DNA of 64,000 bases from Euphorbia lathyris (GCF_963576675.1 NC_088915.1:31401501-31465500); one strand, 5' to 3'; shown: positions 42,436 through 54,914, numbered from the stretch's first letter. The notes: a model not told the origin generated them from the letters alone. Made by a program: numbers and translations.

Positions 42436-44506
42436 CAGGAAGGAAAACTACTGACACAAGCCCAAACCCTAGATCCGGTATTTATTCGGGGCTCCAGAGA
42501 GCCTAGCAGAAGAACCAGAAGGCCCCCTTTTGTCCCAAGAATCTAACCTATTAAGGTTCTTTTTAGGTTTAGCTTTTGGTTTGGGTTTCTTCATATTCAA
42601 CTTATTCACTCCAATAGCTTTCCCAATAGGGACCTCCGCAGGAGGAATCAGATTACTACCCTCCTTGTTCAACCCTTTCCCTTTTGAGAGAAGAGACTGG
42701 GAGCTACCTTCGGCCTCCGCATTAGGAACAAAGAGGGGATTAGTAGCCTTACCCAGACTAGAAACAGGCTCAGCTGATTCCAGACCTGACATGCTTAAAT
42801 CACTCTGCTCATCAGAATTATCCGAGCCCTATCCTTCCTCCATGGACAGAACACCGAACCTAGACCCCGAACTAGAGGCAGAAACCACACCAACCTCACT
42901 ACCCTTCTTGGTATCCGGTGGCTTGACCTTGATCTCAAGAGCAATCTGGAGAGCAATCATCTTCCGACTGATATCTGGAGAATGACTGGTAGTAGCATTA
43001 GCACGTGGCTTCCTTCTCCCATTCCTCTTGGCAAGCATCCATGGGCCAAAACTCCTTTCCTCCCCCTGGCATTTCTCCACCCTGCCAATAGTAGGATGCA
43101 CAATCTCTTCCCCCACCTTCCTCTTACTAGGGCACTCCTCAAAGGTATGGCCAAAAATACCACATTCATAGCATATATTGTGAAGACCTTCATACTCAAT
43201 ATGAAAAACCTTATTCTGCACACAGAATTGAGAGAGAAGAGGCTTAGCGAGATCAATGTCAATACAGACCCTGGCAAACTTGCCCCTTACTGCCCCAATG
43301 GTAGTCTTATCAACATGGTGCACCTTCCCAACCAGGCTACCAATCTTATTCAAGAATCTCTCACTGTAATATTCCAGAGGAAGGCCTGGAAATCTAACCC
43401 AAGTAAGGATCCGGTTCACCGAGCAATCATGGGGATCGAAGTTTGGGACTCAAGGTCTCAGAGCCAAGACATGATTGGAGATAATATAGGGACCCCCATT
43501 AACCACAGCATTGAAATCCTCAGCCTTTGAAAATTTGATAACATAATAGTCATTCTCAAGGTCTGTGATGGTCACTTTCCCAACCTTCGCCCATTGGGCC
43601 TAGATCCTCTGGGCAAAGTAATTAAAGCTGATCCTTTTTCCCAGAACAGTGACAATTAAAGCCAATTTCCACTGAGACATGAGGACACGCTTGTCTTCCG
43701 AGGAGAGACGAATTCTAGGACATAGCGGGTTTTCTGGCTCTCCATCCTCCACATCGGAGTCGGAAAGGAAGTCATCAGAATCAACATCCAATGTGTCTTC
43801 ATCCATCATGGGGTCCTCCTCAACCACCCCTAACACCTTATCCCTCCAGGAGGGAGAACCCCCATTCTTCTGATAACTTTGGTTAAGCTGTCCTGTAGAA
43901 CCCGAGATAGGAACTGTCGAGGACTAATCTTTCTGAGCAGAATGCCCAGCAAGTAAAACCGCCAAGGCGTGAATGTCCTGTGAGGATAGAGTGGTCGGAG
44001 CCTCCGACACGGACGGGTCAGCCTGATGCAATCCAGAAACAGGCGCCAAGAAATCCGGGGCACGGGTCGCCCCCGCACCAACCCCAACCCGCTGCGCTTC
44101 AAACCCAGCCCCAAGCCGCAGATCCGGCTCCCCCACAGCCTTCCCCAAATCCCCGCCTAAATCAAATCCGCAACCCGCCAAAACCCTAACCACAGCCGGC
44201 TCCGCCTCTCCCTCTTCCCTGCCTCCATCGCCCATCCCCTCGACGCCCCTGTCCCCTTCCGTAAAAATCAGCCAAGACCGATCAGCCGATCGGTCCCGCC
44301 CCCTATCCCCACTCCGACGGCGGTAGCGGGCAAACCCTACCGCCACCCCCGTCGCTCCCCTCAACCCCCAGCCCTGGATCGGCAGCCTCCAACCTCCCCG
44401 CCGACCGATCCCCATCCGCACCAGCCGATTCCCCCGCCGCGCAACCCACCGTCCTCGCCAAGCCAATCGCCCCTGTCGCCCTAGCTCTCTCTTTCCCTTT
44501 CGCCAT
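40143..44506 (-). mobile_element. Sibling L1-type LINE, 3' part missing
   Basis: This copy matches the LINE at 31465 through ORF1 and the first two thirds of ORF2 on the opposite strand. It starts at the same nucleotide as its sibling (ATGGCGAAAG at 44506). Similarity stops near 40143 inside the RT-downstream region; the zf-RVT, RNase H and poly(A) parts are absent. LINEs usually lose the 5' end, so this is a secondary deletion or rearrangement. No target duplication was found. Confidence 0.88.
42469..44506 (-). pseudogene. LINE ORF1 of the minus-strand sibling, broken
   Basis: The frame starts MAKGKERARATG at 44506, matching the other copy, shifts frame once within the GC-rich N-terminal part (between about 44466 and 44303), and has in-frame stops near 43921, 43600, 43452 and 42829. 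DUF4283 is at about 43720-43490, followed by NRILTWVRFPGLPLEYYSER and a zinc knuckle CYECGIFGHTFEEC (about 43170). It ends with SGAPNKYRI at 42469. The N-terminal 500 bp are far more GC-rich than the rest of the window. It has no hAT insertion, so that insertion in the sibling came after the two copies separated. Confidence 0.82.
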
Positions 44507-44854
44507 ACAACATTTATATATTCTATTTTTTATATATTAATTATATTTGTAATATTTAAAATAATCAATAAAATATACCTATTGTCAAATAAATTGGATA
44601 ATTTTTCAAATAATTAATGTTTAATATTAATTAATCAAAATTAAACTTTATTTATTGAGAATTAATTACACTCTAAAAATATTACATTTGACACACACAA
44701 AAAAACCCGTCTCTCCAGCTAGAGTGTCTACCGTCTGTTCTTCTGAACAGTATGCCCTAGCCGCCATTCGCCTTCTCTCATCCCTCTCTAAAAGATTCCC
44801 CGATTGATCGTACTATCAGGTTTCTCTACGGCACCTTGCAGCAACAGCATGAAT
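44507..44854. other. Flank between LINE copies and 5' part of the third LINE
   Basis: 44507-44690 is AT-rich and unremarkable. From about 44700 the composition changes (CACACAAAAAAACCCGTC onward), which may be the 5'UTR of the third LINE; the exact border cannot be fixed because no target duplication was found. Confidence 0.4.
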
Positions 44855-45721
44855 CACAGATGATGATGCGGAGGGCCTTATTCTTGATACCGAAACCGCG
44901 GCTCCGGCGGAGGTCTCACAATTCTTTGTAATCAGCCAATTCCTAACATCAAAACCTACCCACTTCGGATCCATGAAAAATACTCTTGCTGCTATCTGGC
45001 GCCCAGTTAAAGGTGTTACGATTACAGACACTGAGGTAAAGAGCAGGTTCCTCTTCCAATTCTACCACGTACTCGACATGTCTTAGGTTCTGAATGATGG
45101 TCTTTGGACCTTCAACCAAAATTTACTAATGGTAAGGCAGCTACATGCATCTGAACAAGCTACACTGATTGAGATGGATGAATTAATCATCTGGGTACAG
45201 ATATTGGACCTCCCGATCGGTTTCCAGACAGAAGCTACATGCAAAGCGATCGGTGATAGAATCAGTAAGTACATTGAATCAGACACAAATAATTTTTCTG
45301 GGATCCAACGTAGCTTTTTGCGTATTAAGGTCTCGCTAGATGTGCGAAAACCATTACGGAAGGGGCAGAAATTAAAGCGCAGTGGGTGGATTGGCTATGG
45401 GTGGTGTTTCGTTACGAGCGTCTCCCGCAATTCTGTTTTTTCTGTGGTATTATTGGGCATGCTGATAAGTTTTGCCCTTCCCTATTCGATTGTCCGAAAA
45501 TACCAACTGAGATGCCATATGACAGTGGTTTGCGAGCTGCGAACAGGCGTACGGGCATTCAAGCGAGAAGAGAATGGCTGATGGATCTTATGAAGGAAAG
45601 TCCACTGATGGATAAAACAAACATGATGACAGAAGGTACAACTACAGGCTCAGCAAAACTCGTACAGAACACTGATGATGAAGGGTTGTCTTTGGATCCA
45701 AAGAGGAAGAGGGTTCTATGA
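44855..45721 (+). pseudogene. ORF1 of third LINE (DUF4283 and zf-CCHC_4), broken
   Basis: DUF4283 is recognisable from AEGLILDTETAAPAEV (about 44866) through QFLTSKPTHFGSMKNTLAAI, WRPVKGV and LNDGLWTFNQNLLMV (to about 45130). A TAG lies at about 45085 within it. ELIIWVQILDLPIGFQTEAT follows. A frameshift near 45400 leads into VVFRYERLPQFCFFCGIIGH and ADKFC, a Cx2Cx4Hx4C knuckle of the zf-CCHC_4 type found right after DUF4283 in plant LINEs. The tail is basic and ends KRKRVL at 45721. Confidence 0.8.
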
Positions 45722-45797
45722 AAATTGATACAAATTGTTCCAATCAATCAAAAAATGGGGGAGGAGCATGACCTGGTTTCCAGACCCGCCAAGGACC

Positions 45798-48700
45798 ATG
45801 AGTATCTTAAGTTGGAATTGCCGAGGTCTGGCCAATCCTCGGACAGTGAATGTTCTGTGGGACTTGATATGGGCCTATAAGCCAATGTTTCTGTTTCTCA
45901 TGGAAACAATGGCCTTTGAGAAAAATGTAAATAGAATTGGATCAAGTTTGGGATTTGACGAGTTTGTGGTAGTGGACCGTCAGGGTCATGGAGGGGGGCT
46001 GGCACTATTTTGGAAGATCGGAGCGTCAGTTATGGTTAGGGCTACTTCACTTAACTATATTGATGTAACTGTTTCTTTGCTCAATGTTAACCCATGGAGA
46101 CTCACGGGCTTCTATGGTTACCCCGAAAGAAGTAGAAGGAGGGATTCCTGGGACCTGTTACGATCACTTAGGGATAATTCGAATATGGTGTGGTGTTGTA
46201 TCGGGGACTTCAATGATATTCTCAGTCAATCAAAGAAGAGTGGAGGTAATCGACGTCCGAACTGGTTAATTGAGGGCTTTCAATCGGCTATCGAGGACTG
46301 TGACTTTACTAGCATGTACATGAGAGGGCACCGTTTCATATGGGAAGTCAGTAGAGGTTCAAAAAGATGGATTGAGGAGTGCCTTGACAGAGCATTAGTT
46401 AACTCAAAGTGGAGAGAGCAGTTCCACAACGCCAGTCTTAGCAATGTAATCACGGTCGGTTCTGACCACTCAGCGTTGTTGGTGGAATTTAAGGTATGGG
46501 TAAGGAGTGGATCCGTTAAGAGCTTTCGTTTAGAGAACTGCTGGATGACGGAGGAGAGGTGTGGCTCGGTTGTCCAAAGGGCTTGGAAGGCAGAAGGGGT
46601 GGGCAGTATAGCGGATAAAATTTCTCATTGTACTGAGGCGTTAAGTACCTAGAGCGCGTCGTTGGAATTGAACTTCAATAGAACATTGGCGGGTCAGCAA
46701 CGACAGTTGGCGGAATTGAGAGGAACATCTGATAAGTACAGCACAACCCTTTACCAGTCGATGTCGAATCAATATGCTATAACGCTACACAAGCAATCAG
46801 AATTTTAGAGACAATGCGCAAAGCTGCTATGGCTAAGTAAAGGCGACAACAACTCGAGTTATTTTCATGCACACGCATCAACTCGGAAGCGTGGTGCACT
46901 AGGGGCGATGGGCTAGAGGAGCTGCTGTTTAGTTATTTTGACAATAGTTTTACAAGCAACGGGAGCAATGCTACTGAAATTCTTTCGCGGGATACAACTA
47001 GAATTTCTAAGGAACATAAGGCTATGCTTGTTCAACCATTTGATGAAGAGGAGGTTAAGCAGACGTGTTTTACAATGCACCCGGATAAAAGTCTAGGTCC
47101 TGATGGCTTAAATCCAGAGTTCTACCAACACTTTTGGAACATTGTGGGGGTCGATGTAACTTCTGCCTATTTATCAATTCTACATAGTAAGGTTCTTCCT
47201 CCTAATTTGAATGAAACTTTAATAGTCCTCATTCCAAAAAAGAGAGATGTGGAAGTAGTTACGGATCTCAAACCAATATCGTTATGCAATATCCTCCTTA
47301 AGATCGTGTAAAAAAATGCTTGCATAGAGGCTCAAAATGGTTTTACCACCTATCGTCTCTGAGAGTCAAAGTGCATTTTTATCAGGGAGACTAATCACAG
47401 ACAATATTATCATTGCATACGAGGCCTTACACAAACTTAAAGGTCTGAGACATGGGAAACATGGTTTGGCGGCACTTAAACTGGATATGGGTAAAGCTTA
47501 CGACAGGGTAGAGTGGCCCTTACTTCGGGCAATGATGTTAGCACTGGGATTTTCGGAATTGTGGGTGGATTGGATAATGATGGGAGTGACGATGTCGGTG
47601 AAGTATACTATTTCTCATGGCGGAATGGAAATCGGCCTGATATCACCGACAAGAGGCTTGAGACAAGGGGATCCATTGTCACCTTTCCTGTTTCTGATTT
47701 GCACTGAAGGGCTCTCGATTCTTCTCTCATCCCAGGAGAATATTAGGAATATCCATGGTTGTCAGATAGCAAGGTATGCACCCTGTGTTTCGCACCTATT
47801 TTTTGCTGATGACTGCTTGCTATTTTTTCGAGCCAACCACACTGAGGCCTCAATCATTCAGAATTGCTTACACATTTATGATCTAGCATCGGGTCAGCAA
47901 GTAAACTATCAGAAATCAGCAGTTTTATTCAGTAAGAACACCAACGAGTTTCATCGAGGTTAGGTTTTGGAGGCCCTGGGGGTTAAGGAGGTTAGTGATC
48001 ACAGTTTATATTTCGGCGCCCCAATAGAGGTTGAGAGGAACAAACTAAACACCTTTGGCTACATCAAGGACAGAATCAGACAACGTATCACTAACTGGAA
48101 GGAGAAATTCTTGTCGCATGCAGGAAAGGAAGTTCTTATCAAGTCGGTACTTCAATCAATCCCTACCTTTATAATGAGTGTTTTCTTCATGCCCGAACAA
48201 TTCTGCATTGATCTAACCAATATGCTTAGTCGTTTTTGGTGGAGAAACACAAGTAGCTCTGGCAGAGGCATTTTTTGGATCAACTGGAAGCAGCTTTGTA
48301 TTCCTAAATCACATGGTGGCATGGGCTTTTGGGATATACGGGGGTTTAATTTGGCTCTGCTTGCAAAACAGGGATGGCGTATCCTATTATATCCACAATC
48401 CCTGGTAGCCCGCATCTTGAAAGCCAAGTATTTTTCGATATTGGAGGAAATTAGACACAATCCTTCGTACACGTGGAGGAGCATGCTAAGAGGAAAAGAG
48501 CTGTTAGTACAAGGCATAAGAAGTAAAATCGGGAATGGGGCTAAAACAGACATATGGCTTGATCCGTGGCTTCCTGATGAAGGAAATCCGTTCACTGATA
48601 GTTCACCTAATCTGACGATTGGCAACGGGAAGGTCGGGTCTTTGCTGAATAATGACGGCTCATGGAAGATTAATCTCATTAATTCGACTTTTTCAGTCTG

Positions 48701-49730
48701 TGATTCACGACTTATTTGTTCTATCCCCAAACGAAAAATGACAACTGAAGACGGATGGCTCTTGCGGAGGAAAAAGTATGGTAACTTTACTGTCCGCAGT
48801 GCTTATAGTTTGTCATTAGCATCGTTTGTGGCTTCATTACCTCCGTCTCTTGTCAAATGGCAGAAAATTTGGGATATCCAGGTGGCTCCAAAAATGAAGG
48901 ACTTCGTTTGGCGTCTAATGAGCGGTTGTTTGCCAACAATGTCAAATCTGGAAAGAAGACACAGTTCACTAGCCAACTTTTGTCCCATCTGTAAACTGCC
49001 AGCAGAAGATGAGGACCACGTGTTTATATGGTGCGAAGTGGCGAAATCAACATGGCGGCAGTTGTACGGAGACCAGCGTATGGAACATATTGTATCATGT
49101 TTTACATGGTTAATTTCTTTGCTGGAAGTTAATACTGAGTTATCAGTTATTGTAAGCACAATGTGGTCCTTGTGGCGCAACCGCAACCAGGCAATATGGA
49201 CAGACAAGGTCAAGAGGGCGGAGAACATTATCGATAGGGCAAGGCGGGAATATGAAGGGTGGAAGGCTCTCAACGAGAGGATTATCCAACCAGTGCCGAT
49301 GGCACCTGCGGCCATAAAGTGGAAGAAACCACCCACCGATTTCCTGGCTTGCGATGTGGATGCAGGAATTTTTGCAGATGATGGCTATAGCTCGTTCGGC
49401 TTTCTTATCCGTAATTCTGAAGGCAACTGTGTTTTTGCTTCTCACGGAGCAATGGACGGACTGTACGAGCCTATTATAGCAGAAGCTATGGCTATCAGGG
49501 AGGTTCTATCATGGCTAAAAAGACAGGATTACAAGGATGTGGAGATTAGATAAGGCTCTCTCTCAGTAGTTCAAGCGATCAACAAGGAGTCGGTTCAACT
49601 TTCATACTTAAGTGACGTAGTTTCAGGTTGCATTCTTTTATTGCGAGCATTAGTTAATGTCTCAATTTTGTTTGTTAAACGATCGGCGAATACTGCGGCC
49701 CATAGTTTAGCACGAGCGGCAGTATCATAA
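45798..49730 (+). pseudogene. ORF2 of third LINE, broken
   Basis: The start MSILSWNCRGLANPRT is the classic beginning of a plant LINE endonuclease; ETM, GDFNDIL and GSDHSALLVEF complete it. A TAG ends this part at 46650. RT follows in two frames: SLGPDGLNPEFYQHFW (47070 on) and then [29 protein letters not shown] and [12 protein letters not shown] (47480-47830). zf-RVT is at about 48870-49070 (CPICKLPAEDEDHVFIWC) and RNase H at 49350-49730, with a TAA at 49551 in mid-domain. KRSANTAAHSLARAAVS closes the protein. At least three nonsense codons and two frameshifts are present. Confidence 0.85.
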
Positions 49731-49828
49731 TCTATTCGTGGAGAGTGGTTCGGTCCACCTCCGTTCATTTCGGATATTCTTTTGTTTGATTCTAATTAAT
49801 AATACCATTCTTTGATTCAAAAAAAATT

Positions 49829-51513
49829 ACAACAAACAACAACAACAACAACAACAAAGCCTTAGTCCTGAAATGATTCGGGGTCGGCTAACATGAACCA
49901 TCATATAAAACCGTGAAATCAAGTCGTGTCAGCGACACAAATTCGCTCCCTCCACTCCGCCCTATCCACTACCATATTTTCCTCAATTCCCAGTAAACTC
50001 ATATCACTCTCGATCACCCTCCTCCAAGTTTGCTTAGGTCTTCCCCTACCCCTCACCACTACATCCCTTTGCCACTCTTCGGTTCTCCTAACCGGCGCAT
50101 CAAGCGCTCTACGTCTCACATGGCCAAACCACCTTAGTCGGTTTTCTCTCATTTTATTCTCAATAGATGTGACCCCTACTTTTGTCCTAATTATTTCATT
50201 ACTCACCCGATCCTTTCTCGTATGACCACACATCCATCTCAACATACGCATCTCCACCACCGACATCTTATGGATGTGGCAGTGTTTCACTGCCCAACAC
50301 TCCGTACCATATAACAATGCTGGTCTAATTGCCGTCCGGTAGAATTTCCCCTTTAATCTATTAGGCATGTCGGGGTCACAAAGGAAACCCGTAGCACTCT
50401 TCCACTTCGACCAACCAGCTTTAATCCTATGAGCAACATCTCCATCTACTTCTCCATCCGTTTGGATAATAGATCCTAAATACCGGAAGCAATCCGAGGC
50501 TTGAACAACTCTCCCATCTAGGGTGATTGTCCCTGCCTCCCTACTGCTATGGCCGCTAAACTTACACTCCAAATATTCTGTCTTACTTCGGCTCAACTTA
50601 AAGCCTCTAGATTCTAGAGTTTGTCTCCATAGTTCCAACTTCCTCTCCACTCCTTCTTTCGTCTCATCAACCAACACAATATCATCTGCAAACAGCATGC
50701 ACCATGGTATACCATCTTGAAGTGAACTTGTTAGTTCATCCATAACGATGGCAAAAAGAAATGGGCTTAGTGCGGAACCTTGATGCACTCCAATTGTAAT
50801 AGGAAACTCTTCAGTCTTCCCAACACTAGTACGTACACTCATGCATGCTCCCTCATACATGTCCTTTATGATGTCAATATATTTCCGCAAAATGCCTTTC
50901 CTTATCAAGGCCCACCAAAGTACTTCCCTTGGTACCTTATCATATGCTTTCTCCAAGTCAATGAAAACCATATGGAAGTCTTTCTTCTTATTTCGATAGT
51001 GCTCCATTAATTGTCTCATTAGATGGATGGCTTCCATAGTTGATCTTCCCGGCATAAAGCCAAACTAGTTTTCCGAGATCTTCACCGTCCTCCTTAGCCT
51101 TTGTTTGATCACTCGCTCCCAAAGTTTCATAGTGTGACTCATTAATTTGATTCCCCGATAGTTGGCACAATCTTGGACATCGCCTTTGTTCTTATACAAA
51201 GGGATTAAGATACTTTTCCTCCATTCTGATGGCATCTTATTGTTTCTCCAAATTTTGTTGAAGAACATCGTCAACCATGCGATTCCTCTTTCTCCCAAAC
51301 ATCTCCAAATCTCAATAGGGATGCCATCAGGTCCTACTGCTTTCTTCAACTTCATCTTACTTAATGCCATTTTGACTTCACCCTTTTGAATTCTCCGCAG
51401 GCATTCATGATTTATCATATCGTGATAGATACTTATATCTCCAACATCTTGTCTGCGATCTCCATTAAATAAGTCATCAAAATAGGACCTCCATCGTTCC
51501 TTGATATCTTTAT
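49829..51513 (-). pseudogene. RTE-type LINE, RT and C-terminal part, cut by copia copy 2
   Basis: The protein is a non-LTR reverse transcriptase of the plant RTE clade. From the copia border inwards it reads KDIKERWRSYFDDLFNGDRR, then [79 protein letters not shown] and [20 protein letters not shown], and the C-terminal ERICVADTT. One TAG (51056-51058, where related elements have glutamine before FGFMPGRST) is the only lesion. The 3' end on this strand runs into GTT repeats (49829-49857), the microsatellite tail typical of RTE. The endonuclease half should lie beyond the right end of the window, on the far side of the copia. Confidence 0.9.
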
Positions 51514-51796
51514 TGTTGGTCCCGTGTGATTAGTTCCAGGGGGGTTAGGAACTAATGTAACTTTTTCGCCTAATTAATATTGCTGACTTGATAATTTTGG
51601 TGAGTTTATTAACTCAGCTTTGGTCAGCTTGGCCGATCTTAATGTAAGACAGCTTTAGTCAGATGCTGACTAAGACTGTTTCACTTGACAGTTGGGAATT
51701 GACACTTTTGTGGTCAGCTTCCAACTCAGCACTCTAATTTACTCAGTGTCAGCTTTAAACAGTTTATATGCTGAGTAAATATAACAAGCAACACAT

Positions 51797-51859
<63 letters not shown>

Positions 51860-53037
51860 AGAGAGTTAGAAATTACTCAGTATCACTTATCCTGGTTCGG
51901 CCTCTCTGCCTACGTCCAGTCCCCAGACTCGTCCGGGCTTTTAGAATCCAATACTGAGCTCTTTAAAGGTAGAGCACAAACTAGTTACAAGGCAGTTGAA
52001 TATGCAAGAGTACCTTCCTCTATTCGTCTACTCAACTCCTACTAAGTGCTACAACCCAGCACCTAGATTTCTCTACCACTGAGTATTTACAACCAAATAC
52101 TCAGCACAACACTCTCAATTCACAATTGATACAATTTGCTCTTTTTCAGATAAAGAACACTTTAGATGATTACAAAATAATCAATCTAGCATTTACACAA
52201 GGAATAGGAAGTGGGTGTATGATTTCTTTCTTGTTTTTGAGTGCTTTGAGCTTGGATTTTTCTCTCTTGTATATTCTATAATTCGGCAATGATCCAAGAG
52301 GATTGCTTGTCCTTTTATAGTTGAACCTTGAGGATCAAATGATTTGAATTTGATTTGTCCGTTGAATCCAAAACGGCTCTTTTGGAGGACAAGCTTCTAG
52401 TCAGCTTCAGATGTGTAGGCCAATCTTGTTTTCTCATTTCTTCAGATGTCAGGCTTGTCTTCTTCCTACAGGCTTTGTCTTCTTGCGGCAGTTTGTCTTA
52501 TAGCAAAGAACATTTGACCCATGCATCTCGGAATTTGGCTTTTGCGTAATTCCAAGGCTTCAATAATTGGTGCAGACAGTTGTCGGATTTGTCTTTTAGC
52601 TAACGGATCATTCTTGCTGTCCTGAAGATCACTCAGCTTTACTTCGCTAGTCATTGTCTTTGATTGTCACCAAATCTCATACTGAGTTCTTTTTCACTTA
52701 GCTTCCATGGTCAGCTTCGTTCTGCAAGATCTGGTTCTGAAGCAGACTTCTTTTATGCTGAGCTTCGTTCCACTCAGCTTCATTCTAGAGCTGTTGTTTT
52801 GGAGATGACTTATCTTCTCTTGTGTTGAGTTGCTCTTCACTCAGCTTGTATTGTGTTCTCATGCTGACTTTGACCTGTCTTAATTTTTATTTCCTTTTGC
52901 ATTTATATTTATACTCAATATTGAACAAACGGATTAGTACAATTAAATCAAAGCACTTAAATTTAATTATCTCTTAATCATAGATTAAACTTAAATGATT
53001 TTGTCAAATCAAAATCTTGTGGAAAGGTGTTTCAATA
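51514..53037 (-). repeat. 3' LTR of copia copy 2
   Basis: On the minus strand the LTR starts TATTGAAACACC, where copy 1 has TGTTGAAACACC, so the terminal dinucleotide is mutated. It ends GGGACCAACA at 51514. Length is 1524 bp, including a (TA)n run at about 51805-51857 that is short in the other LTR. TATAAAAGG (minus strand, 52319-52311) is the likely TATA box. The fragment shared with copy 1 includes GCTCTACCTTTAAAGAGCTC. Confidence 0.9.
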
Positions 53038-53052
53038 AACTCCCCCATTTTG
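53038..53052 (-). promoter_or_regulatory. Polypurine tract, copia copy 2
   Basis: On the minus strand CAAAATGGGGGAGTT ends directly at the LTR border, identical to the tract of copy 1. The stretch from 53053 to 53447 is non-coding; weaker matches to the upstream repeated tracts are seen near 53095 and 53140. Confidence 0.8.
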
Positions 53053-53457
53053 ATGTTGGCAAAATTTTTAATTTATGGAACTCAGTATTGAAATTCCCCA
53101 TGATTGAATTACATTTTATTCTTCTGAAATTACTCACCCGTAAGGGTTGCATATATTGTCTTAACTTAACTCTAAACCTTCTAAGATTTAATTGAGTAAT
53201 TAGGGAAGACATGTTTATACTGACTTAGTTCAATCCTAGAAGATCTAATTCAGATGAACCTAGGTCAATTTTCAGAAGAGTTTAATGTTTACTCAGTTTG
53301 ATACATGAGTAGTTTTGGTATCAGAGTTTATGTGCGGATGTATCAGAGGTAATGTGTCCTGAGTATATTTTTAATTTGAATTTATTTGTTCGTTCAATTT
53401 TAGACAAATCAGCATATAATAAGCATCACTTATGGAAAACAATGTGAATGAAAAAGA

Positions 53458-54851
53458 GGGTAAATTTCATCAATGGTGTATAACCTTTGCATCATTTCAC
53501 ACTTTGGTGTACAACCTTCATTTTGTCTCACTAATATGTACGACCTTATGGGTGACCTCCCAATATGGTGTACAACAGGTAAAAATGACCGGTCAACGCG
53601 CTACGTCAGCAGTTTGACCGGTCAAAAAGTCAAAAATTGACCCACCCTATTTATAAGTACTAAAATACCCTCATTTGGGTTTCTTCCTAAAATTAACTTT
53701 GTCTCACTTAAACCCTTTTCATAAATCCACCGTTTCTCTTCCCAAAATCAGTTCTAACCTCTCTCTAACTCTCTCTTTTTCTCTCTAAAATCAGTTTGAA
53801 TATCATAATCATTTTGCCTCCATGCCTTACTGATTTATAAATATACATGTGATTCTTTTTCTGAAAACATATTTTTATCCGTTTCTTATCTTTTTTACCA
53901 CTTGAATATCAGAATCATCTTGCGAACATGTTTTTCACAAAACTTACAATAGCAACCTATGACTGACAAGTGCCTCTTTACTGAATTGAAAGTTCAAACT
54001 TTTTCGATTCTGTTGATAATCGAAGTCACCGAGAATTTGAAGTAAAACATCAATTAAGTTTTACTGTTATTCTAGAATAAAACCCAGAAGACATTGAAGA
54101 ATTTTGGGGGAAAATATTTCATTTTTGGAATTGGGGATAATTGCGTCGTCGAGAAATGGTCCTCTTAACCTGGTCGAAATTCTGGGTTGAAGACATGCCG
54201 GTAGATTGTTATCTTGAAACGGCGAGAATAACATAGAGAAAACCCCCCAGAAGACCAAACATATGTTTCGATCTATTTCATAAAAAAAAAACCCAGAATG
54301 AATACATATGAAGACTTGAGGCTTACATTGAAACAATTCATGTTGTTGTGTATAGGAAATAAAGAAATTGAGATCCTCATCATTTCTGCAAAACCCATTT
54401 GAAATATCATTTATATTATCATTTATATTATCGTAGCATTCTATATAAAAGTTTTTCTTAGTTTGATTAGCCATTCTTTCACTGAATTTATCATATCAAA
54501 TTGCTCAACTGGTTTTAGAGAGAAAAAAAAAGTTAGAGAGAGAGAGAGGGGCTAGAACTGGGTTTAGAAAAAAAAAATGGTGGATTTATGAAAAGTGTGT
54601 AAGAGACAAAATTAAGTTTAGGAAGAAAGCCCAAATGAGGGTATTTTAGTAATTGCATATAGGGTTGGTCAATTTTTGACTTTTTGACCGGTCAAACTGC
54701 TGACGTGGCGCGTTGACCGGTCATTTTTACCTGCTGTACATCATATTGAGAGGTCACCCATAAGGTCGTACATATTAGTGAGACAAAATGAAGGTTGTAC
54801 ACCAAAGTGTGAAATGGTGCAAAGGTTGTACACCATTGATGAAATTTACCC
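53458..54851. mobile_element. MULE-type non-autonomous element with very long inverted ends
   Basis: GGGTAAATTTCATCAATGGT opens the element and its inverse closes it. The inverted repeats can be aligned for roughly 350 bp on each side (to about 53810 and from about 54500). ATGAAAAAGA flanks both ends (53448-53457 and 54852-54861), a perfect 10-bp duplication. Each inverted end holds TTGACCGGTCAA-type palindromes and nearby GTCAA/TTGAC words. The roughly 690 bp between the ends encode no transposase. Confidence 0.88.
54067..54474 (-). CDS. Unrecognised 135-codon frame inside the MULE
   Basis: I do not recognise this product. The frame starts with ATG, is Asn/Asp-rich in the first 40 residues and hydrophobic around residues 55-85 (CIHSGFFFYEIDRNICLVFW, then GVFSMLFSPF). 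It occupies most of the unique interior of the element. It could be a captured host fragment, which MULEs often carry, or chance. No promoter, splice sites or codon signal argue for expression. Confidence 0.2.
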   Translation of the reverse strand: MANQTKKNFYIECYDNINDNINDISNGFCRNDEDLNFFISYTQQHELFQCKPQVFICIHSGFFFYEIDRNICLVFWGVFSMLFSPFQDNNLPACLQPRISTRLRGPFLDDAIIPNSKNEIFSPKILQCLLGFILE

Positions 54852-54914
54852 ATGAAAAAGATGCTTAATATAAATGGTCAGCATACAAAAAATACATAAG
54901 TTAATTTCTTAAAA

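Larger units (their letters stand above)
44700..49827 (+). mobile_element. Third L1-type LINE, different subfamily, broken
   Basis: ORF1 (DUF4283 plus zf-CCHC) is followed by ORF2 (endonuclease, RT, zf-RVT, RNase H) and a short 3'UTR with an A tract ending at about 49827. The protein sequence is clearly different from the two sibling LINEs. Its tail abuts the tail of an RTE element, which hides the downstream target duplication. Confidence 0.85.

Noticed and set aside
51805..51857. TA run as an independent satellite or origin
   Set aside because: It is an expanded microsatellite within an LTR; the other LTR has the short form.
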